From the NCBI GenBank assembly GCA_910584865.1, contig CAJUCE010000002.1, positions 1 to 31,865 of the forward strand: a stretch of DNA of 31,865 nucleotides, given 5' to 3'. The notes under the pieces were generated by a model. The model was not told the origin of the DNA and did no database searches. It saw only the letters and a program-made list of their open reading frames with translations. This document shows, one piece after another, positions 6,782 to 14,947 of the stretch (the first letter of the stretch is position 1; every line of letters begins with the position of its first letter). This DNA is from an uncultured Acetatifactor sp. (GTDB lineage: Bacteria > Bacillota > Clostridia > Lachnospirales > Lachnospiraceae). The position numbers and the translations under genes are program-made.

Positions 6782-9091
6782 ATGATTGAATTGATGCAAA
6801 GCGGTGCATACCTGGTGAACGGCAGGGAAATCATAGCCGACGGCCCGGATGCAGAGCAGGCAATAATAAGCAAAACGGGAAGAAAGGTGACGAAGGAGGA
6901 CGCTGAAAAGCAGACAATCTGCTACGGTATCCTGGAGAGCCACAATACCTCGGGAAATATGGAGAAGCTGAAAGTCAGATTTGATAAACTGACCAGCCAT
7001 GACATCACCTTTGTGGGCATCATACAGACCGCAAGAGCTTCGGGACTGCAGAAATTTCCCATGCCCTACGTGCTGACCAACTGCCACAATTCCCTGTGCG
7101 CAGTGGGCGGGACCATCAACGAGGATGACCACATGTTCGGACTTTCCTGTGCAAAGAAGTACGGCGGAGTCTATGTACCTCCTCATCAGGCGGTGATCCA
7201 TCAGTATGCCAGAGAGATGCTTTCCGGGGGAGGGCAGATGATTCTGGGATCCGATTCTCATACCCGCTACGGCGCATTGGGAACCATGGCGGTGGGAGAG
7301 GGCGGTCCGGAGCTGGTAAAGCAGCTGTTAAACCAGACCTATGATATCAACAGACCTCAGGTTGTGTGCGTGTACCTTACCGGAGCGCCGGTGAAGGGCG
7401 TGGGGCCTCAGGATGTGGCATTGGCGATTATCGGCGCCGTATTCAGGAACGGTTATGTGAAAAATAAGGTGATGGAGTTTACAGGCCCCGGCGTGGCCTC
7501 TCTGAGCGCTGATTTCAGAATCGGCATTGATGTCATGACTACGGAGACTACATGCCTGTCTTCTGTCTGGGAGACAGACAAGGAGATTGAAGAATTCTAT
7601 GAAATCCATGGACGAAAAGAGGATTACAAACAGCTTGTACCGGGAGAGGTGGCTTATTATGACGGTCTGATTCAGGTAGACTTGTCCAAGGTCCGCCCCA
7701 TGATCGCCATGCCCTTCCATCCCAGCAATACCGTAACCATAGAAGAGCTGAATGCCAATCTGACGGACATTCTGGATGAGGCGGAAAAGCGTGCGGAGGT
7801 AAGTCTGGACGGCGCGAAGGGCCCTGATGGCAGGCCGCTGTTCCAGCTGAGAGATAAGGTGAAGAACGGGAAGTTCATGGTGGACCAGGGGATTATCGCT
7901 GGCTGCGCAGGCGGCGGTTTTGAGAATATCTGTGCCGCAGCGGATATTCTGAAGGGAGCTTCCATTGGGGCTGACGGTTTTACGCTAAGCGTGTATCCGG
8001 CCTCCATGCCCGTGTATATGGAGCTGGTGAGAAACGGTTGTGCGGCAACTATCATGGAGACGGGAGCCGTGATGAAGACGGCATTCTGCGGCCCCTGTTT
8101 CGGTGCGGGAGATACGCCGGCCAACAATGCCTTCAGCATCCGGCATTCCACCCGTAATTTCCCCAACAGAGAGGGCAGCAAGCTCCAGAACGGCCAGATT
8201 GCTTCTGTGGCATTGATGGATGCCCGTTCCATTGCGGCTACGGCAGCCAACAAGGGTATCCTGACTCCCGCCACGGATTTCGATGGGGAGATTGGGAAAT
8301 ATAAATATCACTTTGACAGCAAAATCTATGCCAACCGTGTGTTTGATTCTCACGGTGTGGCCGATCCGGATGTGGAGATCCAGCTTGGCCCCAATATCAA
8401 GGATTGGCCGCAGATGGGAGCTTTGCCGGAGAACCTGGTTCTGCAGGTGGTCAGTGAGATCCATGACCCCGTGACCACCACCGACGAGCTGATTCCTTCC
8501 GGGGAGACCTCTTCCTACCGCTCCAATCCTCTGGGACTGGCAGAATTTACCTTAAGCCGCAAGGATCCCGCATATGTGGGCCGGGCGAAGGAGATCCAGA
8601 AGGCGGAGAAAACGCGTATGGCCGGGGAACATCCCTGTCAGGCGGTTCCGGTGCTGAAGGAGATGATGGCTATGGTCAAGCAGGAATTTCCGCAGATCAA
8701 ACATACGAACACCGGATTCGGATCTACCATTTTCGCCGTGAAGCCCGGAGACGGTTCCGCCAGGGAGCAGGCGGCCTCCTGCCAGAAAGTGCTGGGAGGA
8801 TGGGCGAATATTGCAAACGAATACGCCACAAAACGGTACCGCTCCAATCTGATCAACTGGGGAATGCTGCCCTTCCTCATCGAAGAGGGAAAGCTGCCCT
8901 TCAAGAACCTGGATTATATCTTCCTGCCCGGTATCCGGAAGGCTGTGGAGGAGAAGGCGGATATCATTGAGGCCTATGTGGTGGAGCCGGGCGGTTTAAA
9001 GGCCTTTGAGCTGCGCCTGGGCGAGCTGACGGACGAAGAGCGGCAGATTATTTTGAAGGGATGCCTGATCAATTATAACCGTGTAGGATAA
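6782..9091 (+). CDS. aconitase-superfamily hydratase
   Basis: A 769-residue protein of the aconitase/isopropylmalate isomerase superfamily, which carries out dehydration and rehydration of hydroxy-acids at a [4Fe-4S] cluster. The active-site region GSDSHTRYGALGTMAVGEGG matches the GTDSHT block of aconitases. The three expected cluster cysteines are Cys 375 (in AGCAGGGFEN) and Cys 436/Cys 439 (in CGPCFGAGDTPANN). A swivel domain follows in the C-terminal third. It departs from true aconitases at the cluster motifs (usually GSCTNS and ACGPCIGQ) and resembles the E. coli YbhJ-type putative hydratases of about 750 residues; I therefore do not assign citrate as the substrate. No isocitrate dehydrogenase or citrate synthase gene is nearby. 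AGGAG seven bases upstream supports the ATG. The following truncated GNAT gene starts 17 bases after the stop. Confidence 0.88.
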   Translation: MIELMQSGAYLVNGREIIADGPDAEQAIISKTGRKVTKEDAEKQTICYGILESHNTSGNMEKLKVRFDKLTSHDITFVGIIQTARASGLQKFPMPYVLTNCHNSLCAVGGTINEDDHMFGLSCAKKYGGVYVPPHQAVIHQYAREMLSGGGQMILGSDSHTRYGALGTMAVGEGGPELVKQLLNQTYDINRPQVVCVYLTGAPVKGVGPQDVALAIIGAVFRNGYVKNKVMEFTGPGVASLSADFRIGIDVMTTETTCLSSVWETDKEIEEFYEIHGRKEDYKQLVPGEVAYYDGLIQVDLSKVRPMIAMPFHPSNTVTIEELNANLTDILDEAEKRAEVSLDGAKGPDGRPLFQLRDKVKNGKFMVDQGIIAGCAGGGFENICAAADILKGASIGADGFTLSVYPASMPVYMELVRNGCAATIMETGAVMKTAFCGPCFGAGDTPANNAFSIRHSTRNFPNREGSKLQNGQIASVALMDARSIAATAANKGILTPATDFDGEIGKYKYHFDSKIYANRVFDSHGVADPDVEIQLGPNIKDWPQMGALPENLVLQVVSEIHDPVTTTDELIPSGETSSYRSNPLGLAEFTLSRKDPAYVGRAKEIQKAEKTRMAGEHPCQAVPVLKEMMAMVKQEFPQIKHTNTGFGSTIFAVKPGDGSAREQAASCQKVLGGWANIANEYATKRYRSNLINWGMLPFLIEEGKLPFKNLDYIFLPGIRKAVEEKADIIEAYVVEPGGLKAFELRLGELTDEERQIILKGCLINYNRVG

Positions 9092-9108
9092 GGAGAAAGA
9101 GGCAGTCT

Positions 9109-9255
9109 ATGCATTTTGATGCGGCAAAAAGGGCGGATAAAGCGGAGATTTTGGCACTTTACCGCTCTTTGGCAGGAACAGAATACTGTGCCTGGACACA
9201 GGACTACCCGGGGGAGACGGAGGCGGCTCCTATGAGAAGTTGCATTTTCAGATAG
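9109..9255 (+). pseudogene. truncated GNAT-type N-acetyltransferase remnant
   Basis: After a good AAGGAG site, 48 codons read MHFDAAKRADKAEILALYRS and continue LAGTEYCAWTQDYPGETEAA before ending PMRSCIFR and a TAG. The first 40 residues look like the N terminus of a GNAT acetyltransferase, with the helix that follows the first strand and the WxxDYPGxxE segment common in clostridial members. The acetyl-CoA-binding part (R/Q-x-x-G-x-G/A) is missing, and the last eight residues look like out-of-place sequence beyond a deletion junction. It cannot be a working enzyme. The similarity is recognised by eye only. Confidence 0.6.
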
Positions 9256-9530
9256 TGGGAGAATGCAGCCTGTTCGGGGAGGAATGGTGGTGCTGCAGGA
9301 AAGCGCTGGCGGATGCGGAGGAAGAGCGGGATAATGGCAAAGAGTGCAAAGAGCGGGAATGTGTAATTTCCGGTTGCATGGGCACTCGACACTGGAAGCG
9401 TTGCTTTGCTTCTATGTGTATGCCGCTATTACCCGATATTGTAGAAGCGTTCACTTGTTATACATTTAGATGGGCAATTGTTTTTGTAAGGTGAGGTTAA
9501 AAGGCAGACAGATTCGGAAAAGGAGAAATT
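9256..9530. other. no recognisable gene
   Basis: An 84-codon open frame (9240-9494, +) crosses this stretch, but it has no ribosome-binding site at its start, is Cys/Trp-rich in an unusual way, and matches nothing I know. The stretch is probably degraded sequence left after the loss of most of the GNAT gene. Confidence 0.4.
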
Positions 9531-10031
9531 ATGGAATTTAATAAATCAGTATCGAATCCCATGTTGATGGGAGCCATCGAATTGATGAAAGCGGAAGATA
9601 CGCCGGAGCATCGGAATATGTTTATCGGGGAGCTGGCAAAGGCAAGCTTTCTTTCTCCCGCGATTATAGAACCGGCGCCTGCGGAGGGAGCGGACGGCAA
9701 GCTGGCCATCGCCCCGGGCAGCAAGGTGCAGTTCCCAATGATCACGGGGGCGGAAGGAATGCGGTTTTTTATGGCATTTACGGATATGACCGAATATGAG
9801 AAATGGCAGGAGAAAAATCCGGAACCCAGGCTTCCATATTTTGCGCTGAAGATAGAGGATTACGCAAATATAGTATTGCGCAGGGATGCAAAGGGAAATA
9901 TCTGCCCGGCGCTGGGAATAGCGATCAACCCATACGGGGCGAACATTATTGTGCCCAGAGAGATGCTTGCCGGGATGATGTCTGCCAAGGCGGCTGCGGT
10001 GCGCCAGGCGGGGAAAAATACGAAGAAGTAA
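9531..10031 (+). CDS. SseB-family protein
   Basis: A 166-residue soluble protein with the layout of the SseB N-terminal domain: an N-terminal helix (NPMLMGAIELMKAE), a strand-rich core with KASFLSPAI and QFPMITGAEGMRFFMAFTDM, then TEYEKWQ and a later IAINPYGANIIVPREML. In enterobacteria SseB enhances rhodanese-type serine sensitivity, but the biochemical role of the domain in Firmicutes is not established. The start is an ATG after AAAAGGAG. It ends in a Lys-rich tail (AGKNTKK). No operon partner is evident: the GNAT remnant precedes it, and 325 bases separate it from the next gene. Confidence 0.75.
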   Translation: MEFNKSVSNPMLMGAIELMKAEDTPEHRNMFIGELAKASFLSPAIIEPAPAEGADGKLAIAPGSKVQFPMITGAEGMRFFMAFTDMTEYEKWQEKNPEPRLPYFALKIEDYANIVLRRDAKGNICPALGIAINPYGANIIVPREMLAGMMSAKAAAVRQAGKNTKK

Positions 10032-10356
10032 GGCGGCTGTTGTCTTTGGGGAACACCTGAAGAATTCAAGGCTTCACTGGACGAAGCTCAAATTATAGTT
10101 AATTAATACGGATTTGTGTCGATATAATTAATACAGGAAGGCAGTCCGGCCGGCTGCCGCCAAGTAAAAGAATATGGACACCACGGATGGTACTTGAAAG
10201 GGAAAAGGAATTTCTCTGTCGGGTGCCATTTTTTTATGCCGCGGGGAGACAGGAGGGAAACCATAAAAAGTCCGTCGGAGCGGATTCTCTTAAATCAGGG
10301 AGGAAAAGGAGAAAGCAATCCGGCAGGACGGGTGTCCATAATGGGGAGAAAGAAGA
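10032..10356. other. 325-bp intergenic region
   Basis: No gene is supported here. A TATAAT (10123-10128) sits in one of two direct repeats of TAATTAATAC (10100-10109 and 10125-10134), but no good -35 box is placed for it. A GC-rich near-palindrome lies at 10142-10160 (GGCAG ... CTGCC around CCGGCCGG). The last bases hold GGGGAG (10343-10348), the ribosome-binding site of the next gene. Confidence 0.5.
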
Positions 10357-11532
10357 TTGAAGATCGAGTCCAGTACAATGGGGATGGAATCGGCCAGAAG
10401 CTATCGGGAGACGTCTATAACCATGCGCCGATTTACAATAGCAGAGTATCAAGGGAGTCTGACAGGAAGCGGGGGCGCCCTGAATACAGAGGAAGAGAAT
10501 GCCGGGAAGGGGCAAAACGGGGGAAATCCGGAGAATGAGGAAGTTACGGAAGCTATGGAACAGTCAGCGGCAACTCTGCAGGATTGGCAGAACCGCCTGC
10601 AGGCGTCCAATTCCGGTGCGGCGGTGCGTACTTCAGCCAGCCAGACCTATGCAGGCATCCGCCACAGCACCATAAGCTATATTTTTGAGCTGCTGTTCTC
10701 GGAGAGAAGAAACCGGCTGAGCCAGTGGCTGCAGGAAAACGGGATCCAGACCGGGGACTATACCCAGACAGCCCAGACTGGCAGCGGTGTCTGGCAGAGC
10801 GGCTTTGGACTGTACTACGGAAAGGGACTGGCGGCTCAACCTCAGCGGCTTAAGGTGCTGACGTACAATCAGGCGGTGATTCGGACGGAAGCCGAGGATA
10901 CGGCCTTTTCCACCATGGGGATAGTGCGCACTGCAGACGGCAGGGAGATCCCCTTTCAGGTGAATGTGGGCATGAGCCGCCGGTTTCAGGAATATTACGA
11001 GGAGAGTCTGGAGCTTGGGACCGTTTCCATGTGCGATCCGCTGGTGATCAATCTGGATACGGAACTGACAAAGCTGTCAGATCAGACCTTCTATTTTGAC
11101 ATCGACGGGGACGGAGAGATGGATGAGATATCCCAATTGGGGGCAGGCAGCGGTTATCTGGCGCTGGACCACAATGGGGACGGGATCATCAACGACGGAA
11201 GCGAGCTGTTCGGCGCTTCCAGCGGGAATGGCTTTGCGGATCTGGCGAAGTATGACGAGGACGGCAACGGGTGGATCGATGAGAATGATGCCGTCTGGAG
11301 TAAGCTGAAAATCTGGTGCAGGGATGAGAATGGCAGGGACGTGCTGTACAGGCTGTCCGACAAGGGCGTGGGCGCTATTTGCCTGCAGAATGTATCTACG
11401 GATTTTACGGTAAAGGGACAGGAGGGCCGGACCAAAGGCGCAGTCCGCAATACCGGTATCTTTCTGTACGAGAACGGCGCTGCAGGGACCGTGCAGCATG
11501 TGGATTTGGCGAAGTATTCGGCGCAGGCGTAG
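10357..11532 (+). CDS. protein with Asp-rich calcium-binding-like module
   Basis: A 391-residue protein of unknown function. The N-terminal ~110 residues are polar and Gly/Ser/Asn-rich (about 30-80 especially). The C-terminal half carries three Asp-loop motifs: DIDGDGEMDE at 248, DHNGDGIINDGSELFG at 271 and DEDGNGWIDENDAVW at 300, followed by KLKIWCRDENGRDVLYRL. This series is the module found near the ends of many large RTX-type and adhesin-like secreted proteins, where the loops bind calcium. Here it occurs in a small protein with no signal peptide, no RTX nonapeptide array and no obvious secretion gene nearby. The start is a TTG eight bases after GGGGAG. A terminator follows at 11566-11599. 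Confidence 0.7.
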   Translation: MKIESSTMGMESARSYRETSITMRRFTIAEYQGSLTGSGGALNTEEENAGKGQNGGNPENEEVTEAMEQSAATLQDWQNRLQASNSGAAVRTSASQTYAGIRHSTISYIFELLFSERRNRLSQWLQENGIQTGDYTQTAQTGSGVWQSGFGLYYGKGLAAQPQRLKVLTYNQAVIRTEAEDTAFSTMGIVRTADGREIPFQVNVGMSRRFQEYYEESLELGTVSMCDPLVINLDTELTKLSDQTFYFDIDGDGEMDEISQLGAGSGYLALDHNGDGIINDGSELFGASSGNGFADLAKYDEDGNGWIDENDAVWSKLKIWCRDENGRDVLYRLSDKGVGAICLQNVSTDFTVKGQEGRTKGAVRNTGIFLYENGAAGTVQHVDLAKYSAQA

Positions 11533-11565
11533 AACGCCGCGGGTTCTTGTCATAGAGAAGAGAAA

Positions 11566-11599
11566 GAGTGCTGCTTTGGCAATGGCAGCCTCTTTTTTT
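11566..11599 (+). terminator. Rho-independent terminator
   Basis: GAGTGCTGC (11566-11574) pairs with GCAGCCTC (11585-11592) with one bulged base, followed directly by seven Ts. It ends the preceding calcium-module gene. Confidence 0.85.
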
Positions 11600-11771
11600 G
11601 TGCTTTTTTACACTTCTGATTTCGATTGGCTGCTTTCCGGGATTCTTTGCATAAATTTTTTCCAACGGGACAAACTGTTAGCAGGTAATACGAAGCAAAT
11701 TTTGGGAGAGCAGGATTGTTTTGTATTCTTAACCAGAATGAGTTAATCGAATAAAGGAAGGGTAAACAGCT

Positions 11772-12833
11772 ATGAGAAGAAACAGAAGGAATAATGTTAA
11801 AAAGGAGCGCATTATCATGATCGCGTCATCGGCTTTTGTGCTTACGGCACTGACCATGACAGGAATTTACATGAAATCCAATAACGCAGAGGAAAAAGAC
11901 GACGGCTATATGCTTGATTTCACGGCACTGGAGGAGGAAGTTCCGGGCAAGGCCGAGGAGATTGCGCGCAATGAAGAGGAGGCAAAGGACCTGGTGGAGG
12001 ATGCGGAACAGCAGCTGGCCAGTTTGGAGGACGATCTGGATTATCTGCCTATGGAGGCAGGGTCAGGAATGGTTACAATACCCGGTCTGACGGACGGGCT
12101 TTTGGAGGAATCCGCTGTGGGGGACAACGCTTTGGGGGCTGCCGAGGATTTGCCCATAGAAGGGGAAGCGCATCTGCCGGCAGGAGATACTGATATCACG
12201 GGAGGGACAGATTTGCCGGAAGGAACGGATCTGCCGGCGAATGCCGGGGCGGAAGCGGCGATTTCGGACGGGGATACAATTGCGGAAGCGCCGGGTGCGG
12301 ACGCAGGAGACGGAGCAAATGAGGAATCCGCTCGGCCGGAAGGAGAATCCGGGACCGGCCATGAGGAAGAGCCGGGAGCAAGCAGCGGCCCTGTGGCGGA
12401 AACCATGCATTTTACGGAGAGCGAGGGATTGCTGCGGCCGGTGAGCGGGGAAGTGCTGATTCCCTTCAGTATGGACGGCAGTGTTTATTTCTCTACGCTG
12501 GACCAGTTCAAATACAATCCGGCCATGATGATCGCGGCAGAGGAGGGAAGCGCTGTAGCGGCCTGTGCGGAGGGCGTGGTCATTGATATTTTCCAGGATT
12601 CGGAGATCGGCCATGCGATCACCATGGATCTGGGGGACGGTTATCAACTCACTTACGGACAGCTGAACAATATCAATGTGACGGTGGATTCTCATGTGGA
12701 ACCCGGCGAAATCATAGCTTCCGTGGCGGCTCCCACTAAATATTACAGTATGGAGGGGTGCAATCTGTATCTGAAATTGACTGCCAACGGAACGCCTGTG
12801 AACCCGGAAACGTTGTTTCACCAGGATAACTGA
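11772..12833 (+). CDS. membrane-anchored degenerate LytM/M23 domain protein (SpoIIQ-like)
   Basis: A 353-residue protein with a basic N terminus (MRRNRRNNVKKER), one membrane segment at about 14-34, a coiled-coil-prone acidic stretch (35-90), and a long low-complexity Gly/Ala/Glu/Asp/Pro linker (about 95-210). A C-terminal LytM-like fold follows (215-350), including EEGSAVAACAEGVVIDIF, GHAITMDLGDGYQLTYGQL and VEPGEIIASVA. In active M23 peptidases the fold carries HxxxD and HxH zinc ligands. Here the matching places read KYNPAM and YGQL, so the zinc site is gone and it is probably a binding, not a cutting, domain. The layout matches SpoIIQ, the forespore partner of SpoIIIAH; a sporulation role is an inference. 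The terminator upstream suggests it has its own promoter. Confidence 0.75.
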   Translation: MRRNRRNNVKKERIIMIASSAFVLTALTMTGIYMKSNNAEEKDDGYMLDFTALEEEVPGKAEEIARNEEEAKDLVEDAEQQLASLEDDLDYLPMEAGSGMVTIPGLTDGLLEESAVGDNALGAAEDLPIEGEAHLPAGDTDITGGTDLPEGTDLPANAGAEAAISDGDTIAEAPGADAGDGANEESARPEGESGTGHEEEPGASSGPVAETMHFTESEGLLRPVSGEVLIPFSMDGSVYFSTLDQFKYNPAMMIAAEEGSAVAACAEGVVIDIFQDSEIGHAITMDLGDGYQLTYGQLNNINVTVDSHVEPGEIIASVAAPTKYYSMEGCNLYLKLTANGTPVNPETLFHQDN

Positions 12834-12877
12834 GCGGACAGCGCTTGGAATAGACAGCAAAGGGCCGAAGCAGTGCT

Positions 12878-12922
12878 CATAGGATTCACGGACGAATGCA
12901 TTATACGGCTGTGAATCCTATG
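12878..12922. repeat. 12-bp perfect inverted repeat before the amidohydrolase
   Basis: CATAGGATTCAC (12878-12889) and GTGAATCCTATG (12911-12922) are exact reverse complements separated by 21 bases. No T-run follows, so it is not a standard terminator. It could be an operator, or a hairpin in the leader of the amidohydrolase mRNA, about 64 bases before the start codon. Confidence 0.65.
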
Positions 12923-12985
12923 CTGATGTTTGCCGTTTCCGGTACTGCTCTGGCCTTCTGCGGAACTGAAATAGGAGATAACCGT

Positions 12986-14161
12986 ATGTATATTATCGGA
13001 GGAATGATCAAAACAATGGCCGGAAGGGATATCCCCGACGGCTGTATTCATATCAAAGACGGAAAGATAGCAGAGATAGGATCCGGAAAAGAAGTACCCC
13101 TCCAGCCCGCGCCCAATGAGCGGGTGATCAAGATATCAGACGGACTGATCATGCCCGGTCTCATAGAGGCCCACTGCCATATGGGGATCACGGAAGAGAA
13201 AAAGGGGATGGAGGGAGACGACTGTAACGAGACGGTGGATCCCATCACACCTTATCTGCGGGCCATAGACGCCGTCAACACTATGGATGCAGCTTTTGAC
13301 GATGCGGTCCGGGCAGGAATTACTTCTGCCATGATCGGGCCGGGAAGCTCCAATGTAGTGGGCGGCCAGTTTGCCTTTCTGAAAACCAGGGGAAGGCGCG
13401 TGGACGATCTGATTGTCAAGGCTCCGGCGGCCATGAAGGTTGCCTTCGGCGAGAACCCTAAGGTCAATTATTCCGGAGAAGGGAAAAGCCCCTCCACCAG
13501 GATGGCCATCGCCGCAATGCTGCGGGAAGAGCTGACGAAAGCGGAAGCTTATGCAAAAAGGAAAAAGCAGGCGGCCGACAACGGGAAATCCTTCGAGGAA
13601 GATTTCCGTATGGAATGCTGGCTGCCCGTACTTGATGGGGAGATCCCGCTGAAAGCCCATGTGCATCGGGTGGACGACATTTTTACCGCCATACGCATCG
13701 CCGGGGAATTCAGCCTGAAGATGACGCTGGACCACTGCTCGGAGGGACATATGATCGCTGCAGATCTGGCGCAGGAGGGCTTCCCGGCTATCGTGGGCCC
13801 GGATCTGGCCAGCAGGAATAAAATCGAAGTGCAGAATATGGCTTTTAAGACTGTGGGCGTCCTGAACCAGGCGGGCGTGATGACAGCAGTCACCACAGAC
13901 CATCCCGTGTCCCTGATTCAGTCCCTGCCGCTGTGTGCCGGGCTGGCAGTGAAATCCGGTCTGGACATGGAGGAGGGATATAAGGCCATCACCATCCATC
14001 CGGCAATTATCTGCGGCGTGTCGGACAGAGTGGGCAGCCTGGAGCCGGGAAAGGACGCGGATATCGCCATATTTACCGGGAATCCCATGGAGGTGTTTAC
14101 CAGGACGCTCTATACCATTATTGACGGTCAGGTGGTATATGAGGCGGGAAAGCCGGAATAA
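12986..14161 (+). CDS. metal-dependent amidohydrolase (imidazolonepropionase-like)
   Basis: A 391-residue member of the amidohydrolase superfamily (COG1228 type), TIM-barrel enzymes that hydrolyse amide or related bonds with one or two metal ions. Visible markers are the N-terminal beta-sandwich strand MYIIGGMIKTMAG, the metal motif EAHCHM (H63, H65), KAHVHR in mid-sequence, the later LDHCSEGH, the catalytic Asp region TTDHP, and the C-terminal GSLEPGKDADIAIFTG typical of the family. The substrate is not determined. The frame stays open to 12896, but AGGAG seven bases before 12986 and the fold both place the start at MYIIGG. The gene converges on thiT; only 20 bases separate the two stop codons. 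Confidence 0.88.
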   Translation: MYIIGGMIKTMAGRDIPDGCIHIKDGKIAEIGSGKEVPLQPAPNERVIKISDGLIMPGLIEAHCHMGITEEKKGMEGDDCNETVDPITPYLRAIDAVNTMDAAFDDAVRAGITSAMIGPGSSNVVGGQFAFLKTRGRRVDDLIVKAPAAMKVAFGENPKVNYSGEGKSPSTRMAIAAMLREELTKAEAYAKRKKQAADNGKSFEEDFRMECWLPVLDGEIPLKAHVHRVDDIFTAIRIAGEFSLKMTLDHCSEGHMIAADLAQEGFPAIVGPDLASRNKIEVQNMAFKTVGVLNQAGVMTAVTTDHPVSLIQSLPLCAGLAVKSGLDMEEGYKAITIHPAIICGVSDRVGSLEPGKDADIAIFTGNPMEVFTRTLYTIIDGQVVYEAGKPE

Positions 14162-14190
14162 ATTGTATGCAGCGGTCCGATTTATTCGGC
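14152..14190. terminator. hairpin between convergent genes
   Basis: GCCGGAATAAAT (14152-14163) and ATTTATTCGGC (14180-14190) pair with a single bulge around a 16-base loop, and the stems contain both stop codons. The A/T-rich inner stem gives partial U-runs in both directions. A bidirectional terminator is likely but not certain. Confidence 0.5.
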
Positions 14191-14865
14191 GGCCAGTTTT
14201 TTCACCCTTGCGAAGGCCTCCCGGACATGAGGAACAGCCAGGATCAGTAAAGTGATGGCCCCTTCCGTGAAAATATAAATCCCGTTATAGGTAAGGGAGT
14301 AGGGCAGGGGCGCCCAGCCCTCCCAGGCATATTCCGCGAAAAAGATCCAGCCGGAGAGGGTAGTGAAGATCCAGCGCCCAACAATACCGGCGATGTACCC
14401 CTTTATGAGTCCGTTTTTCTTCTTTGAGAACAGACCGGAGAGTCCGAAGGCGCCGAAGCCAAGCATGTAGTCAACTACCAGCTGTGCAGGATGGATCACA
14501 TAAGGATCTATCAACAGCTGCAGGACACCGTAGGCCACGCTTGTGACCAGACCGGCTTTCAGCCCGAACCAGTATCCGGGAAGACAGATGAACAGCATGG
14601 AGAGCAGGGTAATGGAGCCTCCGAAGGGAAACTCGAAGAGCTTGATGTTGGAGAGTACGGTACCCAGCGCAATGGAGACGGCACAGAAGGCAAGCTGTTT
14701 TGCGGAAAGCTTCAGCGAACGGCCCTTGGGAGAGCCGGATTTTTTCCCTGCGAAGAAGAGGGCTGCGGCCAGCAGGATCAGGATGAGAAGAACCAGTACG
14801 AACTTGCCCGGAGCGGTGGGGACATAACTGACGCTTTCCCCGTCTTTGATGACATTGTACAACAT
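14182..14865 (-). CDS. thiT: thiamine transporter ThiT (ECF S component)
   Basis: A 227-residue membrane protein that binds thiamine and works with a shared ECF energising module (not in this window). The C-terminal ~180 residues match the ThiT core: hydrophobic segments around AFCAVSIALGTVLSNIKLF, the signature GGSITLLSMLFICLPGYWFG, then YGVLQLLIDP and later helices near GIVGRWIFTTLSGWIFF. An additional N-terminal membrane segment (FVLVLLILILLAAALFF) precedes the core, so it is slightly longer than the usual ~190-200 residues. The TPP riboswitch in its leader confirms thiamine-linked function independently. The ATG follows AAGGAGG, which lies inside a hairpin. Confidence 0.93.
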   Translation of the reverse strand: MLYNVIKDGESVSYVPTAPGKFVLVLLILILLAAALFFAGKKSGSPKGRSLKLSAKQLAFCAVSIALGTVLSNIKLFEFPFGGSITLLSMLFICLPGYWFGLKAGLVTSVAYGVLQLLIDPYVIHPAQLVVDYMLGFGAFGLSGLFSKKKNGLIKGYIAGIVGRWIFTTLSGWIFFAEYAWEGWAPLPYSLTYNGIYIFTEGAITLLILAVPHVREAFARVKKLAAE

Positions 14866-14872
14866 AAAAAAT

Positions 14873-14897
14873 CCTCCTTATATTCTGGCTAAGGAGG
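14873..14897 (-). promoter_or_regulatory. hairpin that can hide the thiT ribosome-binding site
   Basis: On the transcribed strand CCTCCTTA (14897-14890) pairs perfectly with TAAGGAGG (14880-14873), the thiT Shine-Dalgarno, around a nine-base loop; ATTTTTTATG follows. This is the likely output of the TPP riboswitch: when closed it blocks ribosome binding, and the U6 run might also allow termination. Confidence 0.7.
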
Positions 14898-14947
14898 AAC
14901 GACATCGGCAATATGAAAATACAGCGTAAACCTGTATCGTCATTGCG

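Noticed and set aside
9240..9494. 84-codon open frame after the GNAT remnant
   Set aside because: No ribosome-binding site, odd Cys/Trp content and no recognisable family; more likely chance in degraded sequence.
10032..10356. Cyclic-di-GMP riboswitch upstream of the calcium-module gene
   Set aside because: I looked for the GEMM consensus because of the surface-protein-like product; the conserved core was not found.
12896..12985. Thirty-codon N-terminal extension of the amidohydrolase
   Set aside because: It overlaps the 12-bp inverted repeat, has no ribosome-binding site, and the fold plus AGGAG place the start at 12986.
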